A stretch of 64,000 nucleotides of DNA from Flammula alnicola. Its lineage: Eukaryota; Basidiomycota; Agaricomycetes; Agaricales; Strophariaceae. This document shows, piece after piece, positions 26,926 through 37,460 of the stretch; within the stretch, counting starts at the first letter, position 1; every line of letters begins with the position of its first letter. The position numbers and the translations under genes are program-made. The stretch is from positions 62,001-126,000 of the forward strand of contig JADNRV010000119.1 of assembly GCA_015499995.1 (NCBI GenBank), in the 5' to 3' direction. The notes under the pieces were generated by a model, which was not told where the DNA came from, made no database searches, and saw only the letters and a list, made by a program, of their open reading frames with translations.

Positions 26926-29027
26926 ATGGACCTCAAATCTGAAAAAGATACAACCAATGTTCTGGCGTTGAACATACCGACACGATATCGGTCATACGCG
27001 CGGATGATGCCAAACTTGCCGAACTGGGGTACAGAAGCGAATTTCGACGCGAATTCTCGGTAGGAGCTCGAGTTGTTTCGTTTTTCTCAATACTTATTCT
27101 TCTATGGCTATGAAAGCGTTTAGAGACGTCTCGTTTGCGTTTTCAATCATGGGGTGATTGCTAGCGTGACCTCGACCCTTTCCTTTGGTCTTGTTAACGG
27201 TTTGAATTGCTCTTATTCCAGGCTGTAGAGAAGTCGGACTTGATATTATCTCTTGATAGGTGGTCACGTCGGAATGGTATTTGGGTGGCTGATCCCTTGC
27301 TGCTTCGTCATGTTTGTCGCGCTTTCGATGGCAGAACTGGCATCCTCCATGCCGTGAGTACGTGAATTCAAGAGACGATGACCCAACATGACAAAATCTT
27401 CTTATGTCACAGGACGAGCGCTGGCCTTTATTACTTCTCGGCCAAAATGGCCCCCCGAAATATGCTCCTCTTGCGAGTTGGATCACAGGATGGGCCAACG
27501 TCACCGGACAGGTGACACTGGTTTGTGGAATTGATTTCACTTGCGCCCAGATGATCACGACTGCGATTGCGGTGAGCACTGACGGTGCCGTAATACTGTC
27601 TGCTGGGGCAACATTTGGCATCCTATTGGCCATCTTATTCTCCCATGGAATAGTATGCTCTGCGGCCACGAGCGTTCTTGCCCGCCTGAATCTATTCTAT
27701 GTCCTCGTAAACGGAAAGTTGCTCTGTCGATGTATTCCGTACTCTTGGCTGATTTGTAGCAGTGGGCACAACCATTGCCGCCATTGCATCGCTCCTCGTA
27801 CTTTCCGATGGAAATCGAGCATCTACGTCGGACGCCTTCACCTTGTTGGAGAATAACTCGGGTTGGAGCAGTAGTGCGTCATTTAAGATCCATTCTTCTT
27901 ATTCTTACCGAGGAAAAATGCTTCAGATGGATGGGCATTCATGTTAAGTTTTACCGCTCCTATGTGGACATTGACAGGCTGTGAGTGCATTGATCTCTGA
28001 CGGGCTATTTTGGTGTAAATGCTATCACCTGTTTAAGACGATTCGGCCGCCCACATTTCTGAAGAAACAGCCAACGCAGCCCGTGCAGCCCCGCTTGCAA
28101 TTATAGTCTCCGTGATTGGGACAGCAGTCCTGGGATGGCTCTTACTCATAGCCACTTCGTTTGCTATTCCGTCTGTGAGCGACATCTTGGGCACCGATCT
28201 TCCTCTCCCGATGGGTCAAGTCTTCCTGAATGTCTTGGGTAAACACGGCATGCTAGCCATTTGGTCACTGATCATTGTTGTTCAGGTAAGTCGATCCTTT
28301 GAATCTTTCTTGACGTTATCTTGATTCATTATATTCCAGTATGTGACTGGCGCCGCTCAAGCTGTTGATGCTTCTCGTGTAGTATTTGCATTTGCACGAG
28401 ATAACGCCCTTCCCGGATCACGCTATTGGAAGAGAATGAATCGCACACACAAACCCCAGTAAATGCCGTGTGGTTCGTGATCGCTGTAGCCGCTTATGTG
28501 GGGTATTGGGATTTTCGGCAACCGCCTTGACATCCCTCGCTGGGTAAGGAAATTCCAACGATTAGGTTTATCGCTAGAATCCTGAATCTATTTTCGCAGC
28601 TCTTCTGTTATTGGACTCTACACCTCCTACGCAGCCCCCATATTCCTCCGTATTACCTACGGAAGGGACAAGCTAACTCCGGGGCCTTTTAGCCTGGGAC
28701 GCTGGGCAACACCGATTGGCACTATCGCAGTTGCATGGGTATCTTTCGTCGTGGTGATGCTTTGTTCCCACCGGGACAGACGACGACAGCACAGGAAATG
28801 AGTGAGTGGTATTATCCATAAGATAACTAACTTTTGCTAACGGTGTTCTAGATTATTCAGTCGTGATCATCATGGGGGTGTTCGTCTTTGCCTCCTTAAC
28901 GTGGGTATTATCGGCTAGGAAATGGTTCATCGGCCCTGTGAGGAATATCGACGAATCTTCCACACCGTCGTTGGAGAAAGGGGGGAGTAAAGACCTGCCA
29001 GTGATTTGTGCTTTAATCAGAAGTTGA
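26926..29027 (+). CDS. Amino-acid/GABA/polyamine permease, APC superfamily
   Basis: A plasma-membrane or vacuolar 12-helix transporter. The start MDLKSEKDTTNV is followed, one base out of frame, by VIRADDAKLAELGYRSEF and FRREFS, the conserved cytosolic N-terminus of fungal Uga4/Bat1-like permeases. Helix segments include SFAFSIMGVIASVTSTLSFG, PTSAGLYYFSAKMA, NVTGQVTLVCGIDFTCAQM, FGILLAILFSHGIVC and WAFMLSFTAPMWTLTG. The loop YDSAAHISEETANAARAAPL is a family hallmark. Later segments are MAIWSLIIVVQYVTGAAQ-like sequence, RVVFAFARDNALPGSRYW, and GLYTSYAAPIFLRITYGRD. The tail is SSTPSLEKGGSKDLPV. Frame breaks near 26960, 27240 and 28440-28530 look like single-base losses. Substrate class is inferred from similarity. 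Confidence 0.88.
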
Positions 29028-29580
29028 TGCAAGTACGATAAATGATTGTAATTCTTTTCTTGAATTAGGAAACCTATATCTTCTCTATCAGATTAGCACG
29101 ATCATAACTTCCTTGTCACAAAGGCCTCACACGTGGGACTCAGCGATTGAAGAGACTTATTTTCTACCCTGTGATCTTCTTTTCTACAGAGGATTGACAA
29201 CGAAATCGCGATTTACCTTGCTCTTAAATAATGTCCACATATGTCGTGCGGGTATCATGTTCACGTTCAGTGACCTAACCAAGATCAACGAGATTTCTCT
29301 GACATCTTCCCAGAACAAAAGATCGTGATACGACTAAGTGTGTCAACTCTCTTTCGATCCTCTTACTGGGGTTGTAGATAAAATCAAATTCTATATGGAT
29401 AAGAGGAAGAGGAAATTTGAAGACGTTGAGCCAGGTACACGGTATTTATCTACGCATTTCATAAATGATAAAAGGAGGAAACGAAGGCAAAACATATCGG
29501 AGATACGTATGAAAAGATATCCGCGATTATGGGTGCGAGGCAAACCTCGTGTCCGATTGGACCCGATCGGTGAATGAATT
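29028..29580. other. Convergent intergenic region, no gene seen
   Basis: 0.55 kb between the 3' ends of the permease and agmatinase genes. A Lys/Arg-rich open frame at 29338-29577 has no support from splice sites or motifs and overlaps the presumed 3' UTRs. Confidence 0.4.
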
Positions 29581-31362
29581 TCACTCTGCCACGACCTTAC
29601 CTAAAGGAGTCTTCGCCATAACACTCAGAACTTCAAACAGAACCTAAATGCCAGTCAGAAAGGGAGTGAGATCGTATGAGAACGACGTACGTCTGCAGCC
29701 GCCTATTATGGGTTTGAAGTTGTCAGATGACCTAATGCTGATCTGATCCAAGATGTGTACGCCACATACCATAGTTGTCAATTCGGCGTTAGTGTCGTAT
29801 GCAGGTGCCACTTCGACAATGTCCGCCGAGACAATCTGAAGACCGTCGAGACCTCGCAAAATGGTGCGAAGCTCTCGGGTAGACCAGCCACCTGTTTCTG
29901 GGGTACCGGTCGCTGGTGCAAATGCAGGGTCTATAGAATCGATCTACCCGGAAAATCAATGCCTGCGACGCTTGAGATCCAAAGTTTGTTTCCTTACATC
30001 AATAGATAAGTACACCGGCCATCTCCCACAGTTTCGCGAATTTTCTTGATAATACCATCTGTGCCTAAAAATCATGTCGTTTCAGTGCATGATTTCACAG
30101 ATGTGAAATGCTAAATTACCAATAGTATCTATCTCGCGAGCTTCAATTCGCTTAAATCCGGCATCGTCGTCGTTATCGTAGTCTTCAGGGCCAGATAAGG
30201 TGGTTCTGATGGCACCGTGCTGTGAATAAAAATCAACTAGGATCAAGGTTCATCGGGGGGGAATAGTTTGAAATGGAAAGGGTGAATGGAGAATGGAGTG
30301 AAAAACACTTGCAATGGATGTTCCATTATTTATTAATCCTTCTTGGCTGGCCCAATAGAAATACGTGCCGTGGTTTATGGCCGCCTGTGCGGAGGGCGCA
30401 CCGCCAAAGACAGAGGGTTTCCAGGTGTCTGTTATAATCCACGTCTAAGTAAATCACGGACGAAACTCGATTGAAAGAACGGACCGAGATGAGAGTCGAA
30501 ATGAATCACGGATATGGCCCATAAGTAGAATAAATCGATCGAAGCAACGGCAGGACAATGGTATGATCACCACCAAGGGTAATGATGCGGGGGTGATTTT
30601 TACCGTCAAGCGAGATGGCAGAGAGCTTTTCCCCAGTGGTTGAATCGTTACCCAAAGGCGAGTATGCTCACGCTGCAGCAAGGCCTTGTGTCCATCTTCA
30701 ATCTGTTGAATAGCGTACTTGTTATCATACGGCCTGTTAAAATAATGTTAATCTATCCCATGAATCAGATGGTGAATTGATTTACGTTACCGGTATATCG
30801 CCGCAATCGACGATCCTGAGGCCAGAGTTGAAGGGATTGACTTCGAGAGGAACGTTGTAGCCGCCATAAATGTTAACCGACGCGAACCTGCGCGGATACC
30901 AGCTGTGTTCAAGGCGTACATTAGTCGATGACCCGGTTCAGAGATTCAAAAGGCTACCTGGTCCAAAACGTGCCCCAGGCCTGTAACTGGTCCCAGTATC
31001 CTGTATTTCATCAATCAGCAATGAAATGCTTCTCGTTACGCAAAGGCCGCTCACAAACGGGGCGCCTATGAAAGCGATGTCGAAAGGTGTGTCGCGTTCT
31101 CTCGTAAGGCATTGAACCCAGGGAAGCTTGGCAAATGTGGTGATGCCGGAGAAGATTGCATCGGCCGTCACTGAACAACGGCGGTCAGAGAAATAAACCA
31201 ATACATGTGGACACGGTGAATACCTTCCCCATTGCTTCCGCGATATATGGGCTGGAAGGGAAACTTCACATAACCCAAGGGGAGCTGGTCGTCGTGGTCG
31301 TCATGGGCGGTGACCGTGCAGGCTAAGAGCGACCCAAAGGTGATGAGAGAAAATAACATCAT
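29581..31362 (-). CDS. Secreted agmatinase/arginase-family ureohydrolase
   Basis: Agmatinases split agmatine into putrescine and urea with two Mn2+ ions. The start gives a signal peptide (MLFSLITFGSLLACTVTA) and a His/Asp-rich mature N-terminus (HDDHDDQ). Exons then read FDIAFIGAPF, DTGTSYRPGARFGPAGIR and VDCGDIPVTPYDNKYAI. The metal site is complete: LGGDHTIVLPLL, then HFDSHLDTWKP across an intron, then SIDIDSIDPAFAPATGTPE. The end reads ADIVEVAPAYDTNAELTT followed by a 12-nt exon (29691-29702, codons AAAD) and VLFEVLSVMAKTPLGKVVAE. About ten exons. A secretory signal is common in basidiomycete members, although the classical enzyme is cytosolic. Agmatine as substrate is inferred. Confidence 0.92.
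29691..29702 (-). other. 12-nt microexon of the agmatinase gene
   Basis: On the minus strand the 12 bases GCGGCTGCAGAC lie between an ATAATAG acceptor and a GTACGT donor, in phase 0 on both sides. The flanking introns are 29703-29769 (donor GTATGT after an ATG codon) and 29644-29690. Including it gives TTMAAADVLFEV, the sequence expected of the family; skipping it would delete four residues without shifting the frame. Confidence 0.7.
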
Positions 31363-31872
31363 CGAGGGGGAAATAAGGTGACTATTGGAGGAGAATTCGA
31401 GGGTATCTGAAAGTGTTTATTTACCGGCGCCTTTTATGAGAATTTGAGACTGCACGCGGCGGAAAAAAGGTTTCAGAAAGCAAAATGGTGACAAAGATAA
31501 TCGCCCCATGACCCCTGATCCAATAATTCCAGATAACGGCATGAAAGACCAGCGGGAACAACTTGTAAAGATATGGACTTACGGTACTTCGTGTTTGCCT
31601 TGAGGTGATGGGACTCCACAAGGTTTGGGGCATCCGAACTCATCGAGATGCACCTCACCAAGTCAAGTGATAAGGTACGGCTAGATCCCCCAAAAAAATC
31701 GAACACGGATCGATCCAGTTACAAAGACAAATCTCAAGTTGGTTTTGAGGACCGAATGACCCGTACGGTTACCCAGTTTTGAGAGATAAAAAGACGCATA
31801 AAATGGATGTCCACAAGGAGAGACGGGAGTAAAATTTCAGCACCGCAAGTTATCCCACTCACCCACGGCCCA
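31363..31872. promoter_or_regulatory. Divergent promoter region of agmatinase and MATE exporter genes
   Basis: 0.5 kb between divergent starts. A gagataaaaag TATA-like stretch lies at about 31781-31795, just upstream of the MATE transcript. No named operator is seen. Shared regulation of the two genes is possible from the layout but not shown. Confidence 0.4.
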
Positions 31873-33893
31873 ATGGCTTTTCTCCCATCTTCCTCAAGCG
31901 AAAGCACGCCTCTGCTTTCCGACGCCTATCAAAACGACCATGAACCCACCCTCGTCGAGCAGTCTTCGTCGCCGCCTTCCACTGCCGAGGGAGACTTCCC
32001 ACAACCGGAAGGTGCCGCCCAGCACGTTGGCGCGGTAAAGTTGGATTTTAAGCTTTTCAAGTCCCTGTTCTGGGACTCTGTTCCGGGTGAGCAGCTCCGA
32101 CTTACTTTCCTGACGATTCCACCTGACCCTGCTATACAATCAGTCATACTTTCCTATATTCTGCAAAATTCTATTCAAACCGCTTCGATCGTGATTGTAG
32201 GGCGCCTCGGGCCAAATGAGTTATCAGTTGCGGCTTTTTCGCTGATGCTCGCCTTCGTCACTGGCGAGTCCATTATTCCTTCATTTGTAAAATAAGAATG
32301 ATCCCACGTCTTGACTTTTAGGGTGGATTGTCGCGTTGGGAGGAACAACGGCCCTGGACACTCTCGGATCGCAGGCGTACACCGGCGGCAGCCACAAGAC
32401 CGATCTATCGATTCACTTCCAGAGATGCGTTATCATTTTATGGATCCTCCTCATTCCTGTCGCGTTTCTGTGGGCGTACATTGAGCCGGCCCTACTTGCC
32501 TTCGGCCAACCCGTTCACCTCGCCAGAGATGTGCAAGAATTTTTGCGTATCTTAATTCTAGGCGCTCCTGGCTACGTAGGCTTTGAAAGCCTAAAGAAGT
32601 ATTTGCAATGCCAAGGTATGAATCTGATCCCCTGCTGCATCCGTTACTGATCCGATGGCGAACAGGAATAATGGGAGCATCAACACTGATCTTGATTATA
32701 ATCTCCCCAATCAATATCTTCCTTAACATCTTTTTTGTCCACTATACTCCGCTCGGGTTGCTGGATCTCCTCTGGCTGTTTCGATAACCTACTGGCTATG
32801 TTTCCTGTTCCTTACGATCTTCACGTATTTTTCTCCAGAACACAAACGAAATGGGACCTGGGGAGGTATACAAATTCTTGCAGCCCTCGACCCGACGAGC
32901 TGCTATGAGTTCCTCAAACTTGCGCTCCCAGGAATTCTTATGGTGGGGACAGAATGGTAAGTATATTGTCGTGGTTCAGTGAACTCTTCTAACGTTACAA
33001 CAGGGCCGCTTTCGAAATAGTTGCGTTAGCTGCTGGCCGTCTAGGGGAGGTGCCGCTTGCCGCGCAGTCTATTATCATGACTACAGATCAAAGTATGTAC
33101 GCTGATATTCCGAAGTACATTCTCCTGATATCTTAACAGTTCTTAATACCCTTCCCTTCGGAATCGGGGTCGCTGCATCTACTCGCGTCGGGAATCTCAT
33201 TGGCTCTCGCTCGCCGAGCGGTGCAAAGGTTGCAGCACATGCCTCTGCTCTGCTGAGCGTCATCGTCGGGACCATTGTGATGGCGGCCATGATCGCATCC
33301 AAGGATGTGAGTTCATGCACACAAATATTCATTTGCATCGTTGAGGACGTCCATAATCTTTTAGGTATACGGCTTATTGTTTAGCAGTGATAAGGACGTG
33401 GTCTTGCTTGTAAGCAAAGTCATGCCGCTTGTTGCGTCCTTCCAAGTTGCAGACGGTCTTGCGGATCGTGTGGCGGTGTACTTCGCGGTCAAGGTAATAT
33501 TCGGACATTTGGCCTATTAAATATTCTGATAGTGTTACAGGACGGCAACATCTTGGCGCCCTCTTCAATATACTCGCGTACTATATTCTTGCTCTTCCGA
33601 TGGGGCTTACTCTAGCATTTCACAGCAAAACGCGCCTTGGGCTGCAAGGCCTGTGGATTGGTGAAATTATTTTGGGTTTTAATCATACAAAAGTTATTAA
33701 TCGAGAAATTTTTAGGTCAAGTTGTGGTCTGTTCATCGTGGGTATAGGAGAATACGGCGTCGTTTGGCTCGGCACTGATTGGGACAAGGAAATTAAGAAA
33801 GGCATGAAAGAAATCGCGAGGAAGCGAAACGTCGCGTTTCCACTGCTCTATCCTAAGCTGATCGCCTGGGAGGTCCATCTTCAGTATACTTGA
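31873..33893 (+). CDS. MATE family multidrug/toxic-compound exporter
   Basis: A membrane antiporter that expels organic cations. The start chosen ([20 protein letters not shown]) is the second in-frame ATG; one at 31807 would add 22 residues. A Ser/Pro-rich cytosolic tail is followed by MATE helices: [55 protein letters not shown] (the family's GxxxALDTLxGQA-like motif) and [20 protein letters not shown]. The second half has [70 protein letters not shown] and [20 protein letters not shown]. The end reads [15 protein letters not shown]. One base appears missing near 33465, and there are about nine introns. Confidence 0.9.
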
Positions 33894-34297
33894 CGGACCA
33901 CATTGGCCGGGACCACTTTCTAAAGACTGCATCTGTTTTATTTCATTAGTCACCTCGTAGATCCCCTGTTTAGTCCCAGTATAAAATTAACGGAGTCATG
34001 TATTTCCCTCCAGAAAATTGCCTGGTTCGCTACTAGCTAGAGTCAACCTCAGCTGTATTCCTGACGTCGCCAAGCCTTGCCCTCGACGCCAAGACAATCT
34101 CCCTTGAGGAGAAATATTCCAAATTTGGAGCGCGTCGGTATTTGCTGACTCAGCAATCACGCTTTGGAACACGACACGTCGACTTTCCATTTCATACACG
34201 GAGCCGTATACTTGAACATTGCCAACACAATCTTTTCCACAAACCACCACGTCCAGCTCGGAAATCCAATCGAGGACGAAAACAAGCTATATTGGCC
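33894..34297. other. Intergenic region upstream of STT3
   Basis: 0.4 kb between two same-strand genes, with no gene seen. It should contain the STT3 promoter. Several small open frames overlap the start of STT3 in other phases. Confidence 0.4.
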
Positions 34298-37200
34298 ATG
34301 TCGACGGCCTACCCACTTCCCTCGGACATTTCGCCAGCGACAGTGAAGAATACAGCGTCATTGCTGCGCATCGTTGCTCTTTCGCTGATTTCTGGTGCTG
34401 CCATCGCCTCTCGTTTATTTGCTGTCATCAACTTCGAAAGTATTATTCATGAATTGTATGTCTTTTAAGTATATCATCTTTTCTCCAAGGTTTAACCATC
34501 TGTTCCGTGCAAACAGCGATCCGTGGTTCAATTAGTGAGTATTTTGGGACCTCTGCCAAGGGAAGCGGATTGAACATTCCTTGTAGCCGGGCGACGAAAG
34601 TATTAGCGGCGAAAGGTTTCTATGTGTGTAATATCCTTACTCAATGAAGCAAGAGACTAAATTGCTGTTACAGGAATTCTGGAATTGGTTCGATCCTACC
34701 GCCTGGTACCCACTCGGACGTGTTGTTGGAGGCACTGTCTATCCCGGTTTAATGGTCACCAGTGGTGTCATCTACAACATTCTTCACGCCCTCAACCTTC
34801 CAGTCGATATCCGAAACGTTTGCGTGATGCTGGCACCTGGCTTTAGCGCGTTGACGGCATGGGCGACATATATGTAAGAATTCAGGTCAGATAACTGTCG
34901 ATGTAAAACTCATCCATAAAATACGAGGTTCACGAAGGAAATGAAAGACGAGAGCGCGGGTTTGCTCGCTGCAGCATTCATTGGCATTGTTCCCGGATAT
35001 ATATCCCGTTCCGTCGCAGGCTCCTACGATAACGAAGCTATCGCCATCTTCCTTCTTATGTTCACCTTCTTCTGTTGGATCAAAGCTCTAAAGCAAGGAA
35101 GCGCGCTTTTTGGCACCATTGCCGCCGTGTTTTACTTTTACATGGTCGCTGCATGGGGTACGTACCTTGAAATCAACCTTGGATCGCTAACTGATCTTTT
35201 CGTTGAAGGTGGTTATGTCTTCATCACAAACATGATCCTCTACATGCTCTGGTCCTTATATTGATGGGGCGCTTCTCCGACCGTCTCTATGTCGCCTACT
35301 CATCCTGGTATGCAATTGGCACTCTGGCCAGCATGCAAGTACCATTCGTCGGTTTCCAGCCAGTCAGCACTAGCGAACATATGGGAGCACTTGGTATGAT
35401 TTAACTAAATTTTTGTTTCTTCACTACCAACCGAATTTCGCATTTGTTCAGGTGTATTTGGGCTCCTTCAGATTGTAGCTTTCGGTCAACTGGTCCGAAC
35501 GCATGTCTCTTCCCAACATTCCAAAAACTCCTTTTCGGCTCTGTTGTTGCGACTGGCGTACTGGGTTTCTTTGCCTTTATCTTCTTGACGTACAAAGGGA
35601 AGATCGCGCCGTGGACCGGTCGGTTCTACTCTTTGTGGGATACCGGCTATGCCAAAAAGTTCGCCTTCAGTTAACCATTCAGAAAGACATGGAGTAACTG
35701 AACTTTGTTACAGATACATCCCGATCATCGCATCAGTATCGGAGCATCAGCCCACGGCCTGGCCCTCGTTCTTCATGGACTTGCAGTTCCTCATCTTCAC
35801 TTTCCCAGCGGGTGTTGTGCTGTGTTTCCGAGAACTCCGAGATGAGCATCTCTTCGTGATAATCTATGCCGTCATGGCCAGCTACTTCGCTGGTGTCATG
35901 GTTCGGCTCATGCTCACACTCACCCCTGTCGTGTGCGTCGCGTCCGCGGTTGCGCTGTCCACGCTGCTCGATACGTACATAGATCCTGCCGAGCCTGTGG
36001 CCGAGGATGATACGAAAAGCGAAGCGGACACGGCTTCCGTCATCACGAACGGATCGTCCTCCCAGTCAAGAAGGCAAAGAAGGCTGCTGCTGCTGCGGCC
36101 GCCGCGGCACCACGAAAGGACCGCTAGCGATCTTGTCGCCGCGGCAGGACCCGCTTCCCAGCGATCTGCGAAGGCGGGAGGAATTTTTGGACTCGACTCT
36201 CGTGGCGTGGTCGTCTTGAACGTGTTGTTCATGTTGATGTTCTTCGTTTTCCATTGTACATGGGTGACTTCCAACGCCTACTCGTCTCCTTCCGTTGTTC
36301 TGGCGTCCACCAACCCCGATGGCTCCAGCATATCATCGACGATTTCCGCGAGGCGTACTACTGGCTGCGGCAGAACACACCCCAGGATGCCGTTGTGATG
36401 AGCTGGTGGGATTATGGGTACCAAATTGCAGGCATGGCCGATCGGCCCACGTTGGTCGATAACAATACTTGGAACAATAGTAAGTCAACTTCCATTCTCT
36501 TTGGAAGCATTTTTCCTCTACCAGGGAGTCTACCATTCCGATTTTTTCTCCTCATTAGCTCATATTGCTACGGTCGGAAAAGCCATGTCAAGTTCAGAAG
36601 AAGTAGCATATCCTATTTTGAGGAAGCACGACGTGGATTATGTGCTTGTCATCTTCGGCGGATTGATTGGGTACTCCGGTGATGATATCAACAAGTTCTT
36701 GTGGATGGTTCGTATCGCACAAGGTGTCTGGCCGGAGGAGATCCAAGAACCCAACTACTTCACACCGCAAGGCGATTACAGGATCGATGATAGGGCCTCT
36801 GCGACGATGAAGGAGAGTCTCATGTACAAGATGTCGTATTATCGGTTCGTGTCTTTTCTCTCTGTCTTGTTCTTTCTCTTCTCGCATCACCCTTCGTCGG
36901 GTTCTTTTTTTTTCCTTTGCCTTGTCTTCCCACCCCCTTTCTTTTAATGGAACTTGCCATGCAAAATTAGAATGTTATCAGCTGATGATCCTGACGTTCT
37001 GTTTCTTTTTGCCGTTTTAAATCTATTAGGTTCAATGAACTGTTTGGAGGCAATCCGGGCACCGATCGCGTTCGCCAACAGCAAGTGCCAAAAGTGGCCC
37101 CACCCTGGATACCTTGGTCTGTCCTCCTTCTCTTTCACATCCTAACCCCGAACGCAGAACTCAAGTTTTCTACTTCACTTTTTTTCCCATAGACGAGGCG

Positions 37201-37460
37201 TTTACATCTGAAAATTGGATCGTAAGTTCTTCTATCTTGCTACCCTTTATTCCGTGCAGCTTCCGAGCTGCTATGTGTCCGATCTTCACTGACCACGTTT
37301 TCTGCTTTTTTGCCTTTTCTGCTCTTTGCAGGTTCGGATCTACGAGGTCAAGAAGGAGGATCTGCTCGGACGAGACCTAAAAAGCGCGAATGCGTTTGCG
37401 CAGGGAAAAAGAGAAAACGGAGCAAGCCGACGTCGAGGAGGAGGGCTATTGTATGAATAG
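34298..37460 (+). CDS. STT3: STT3, catalytic subunit of oligosaccharyltransferase
   Basis: STT3 is the ER membrane enzyme that transfers the lipid-linked glycan to Asn in N-X-S/T sites. The start [20 protein letters not shown] precedes the first helix ([20 protein letters not shown]). Conserved blocks follow: [68 protein letters not shown] (the SVSE motif) and, after a Lys/Ala-rich loop, [20 protein letters not shown]. The catalytic [20 protein letters not shown] follows, then [20 protein letters not shown]. The C-terminus reads [20 protein letters not shown]. Single-base losses appear near 35515, 36061 and 36112. About ten introns, some with weak donors such as GTTCGC. Confidence 0.93.
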
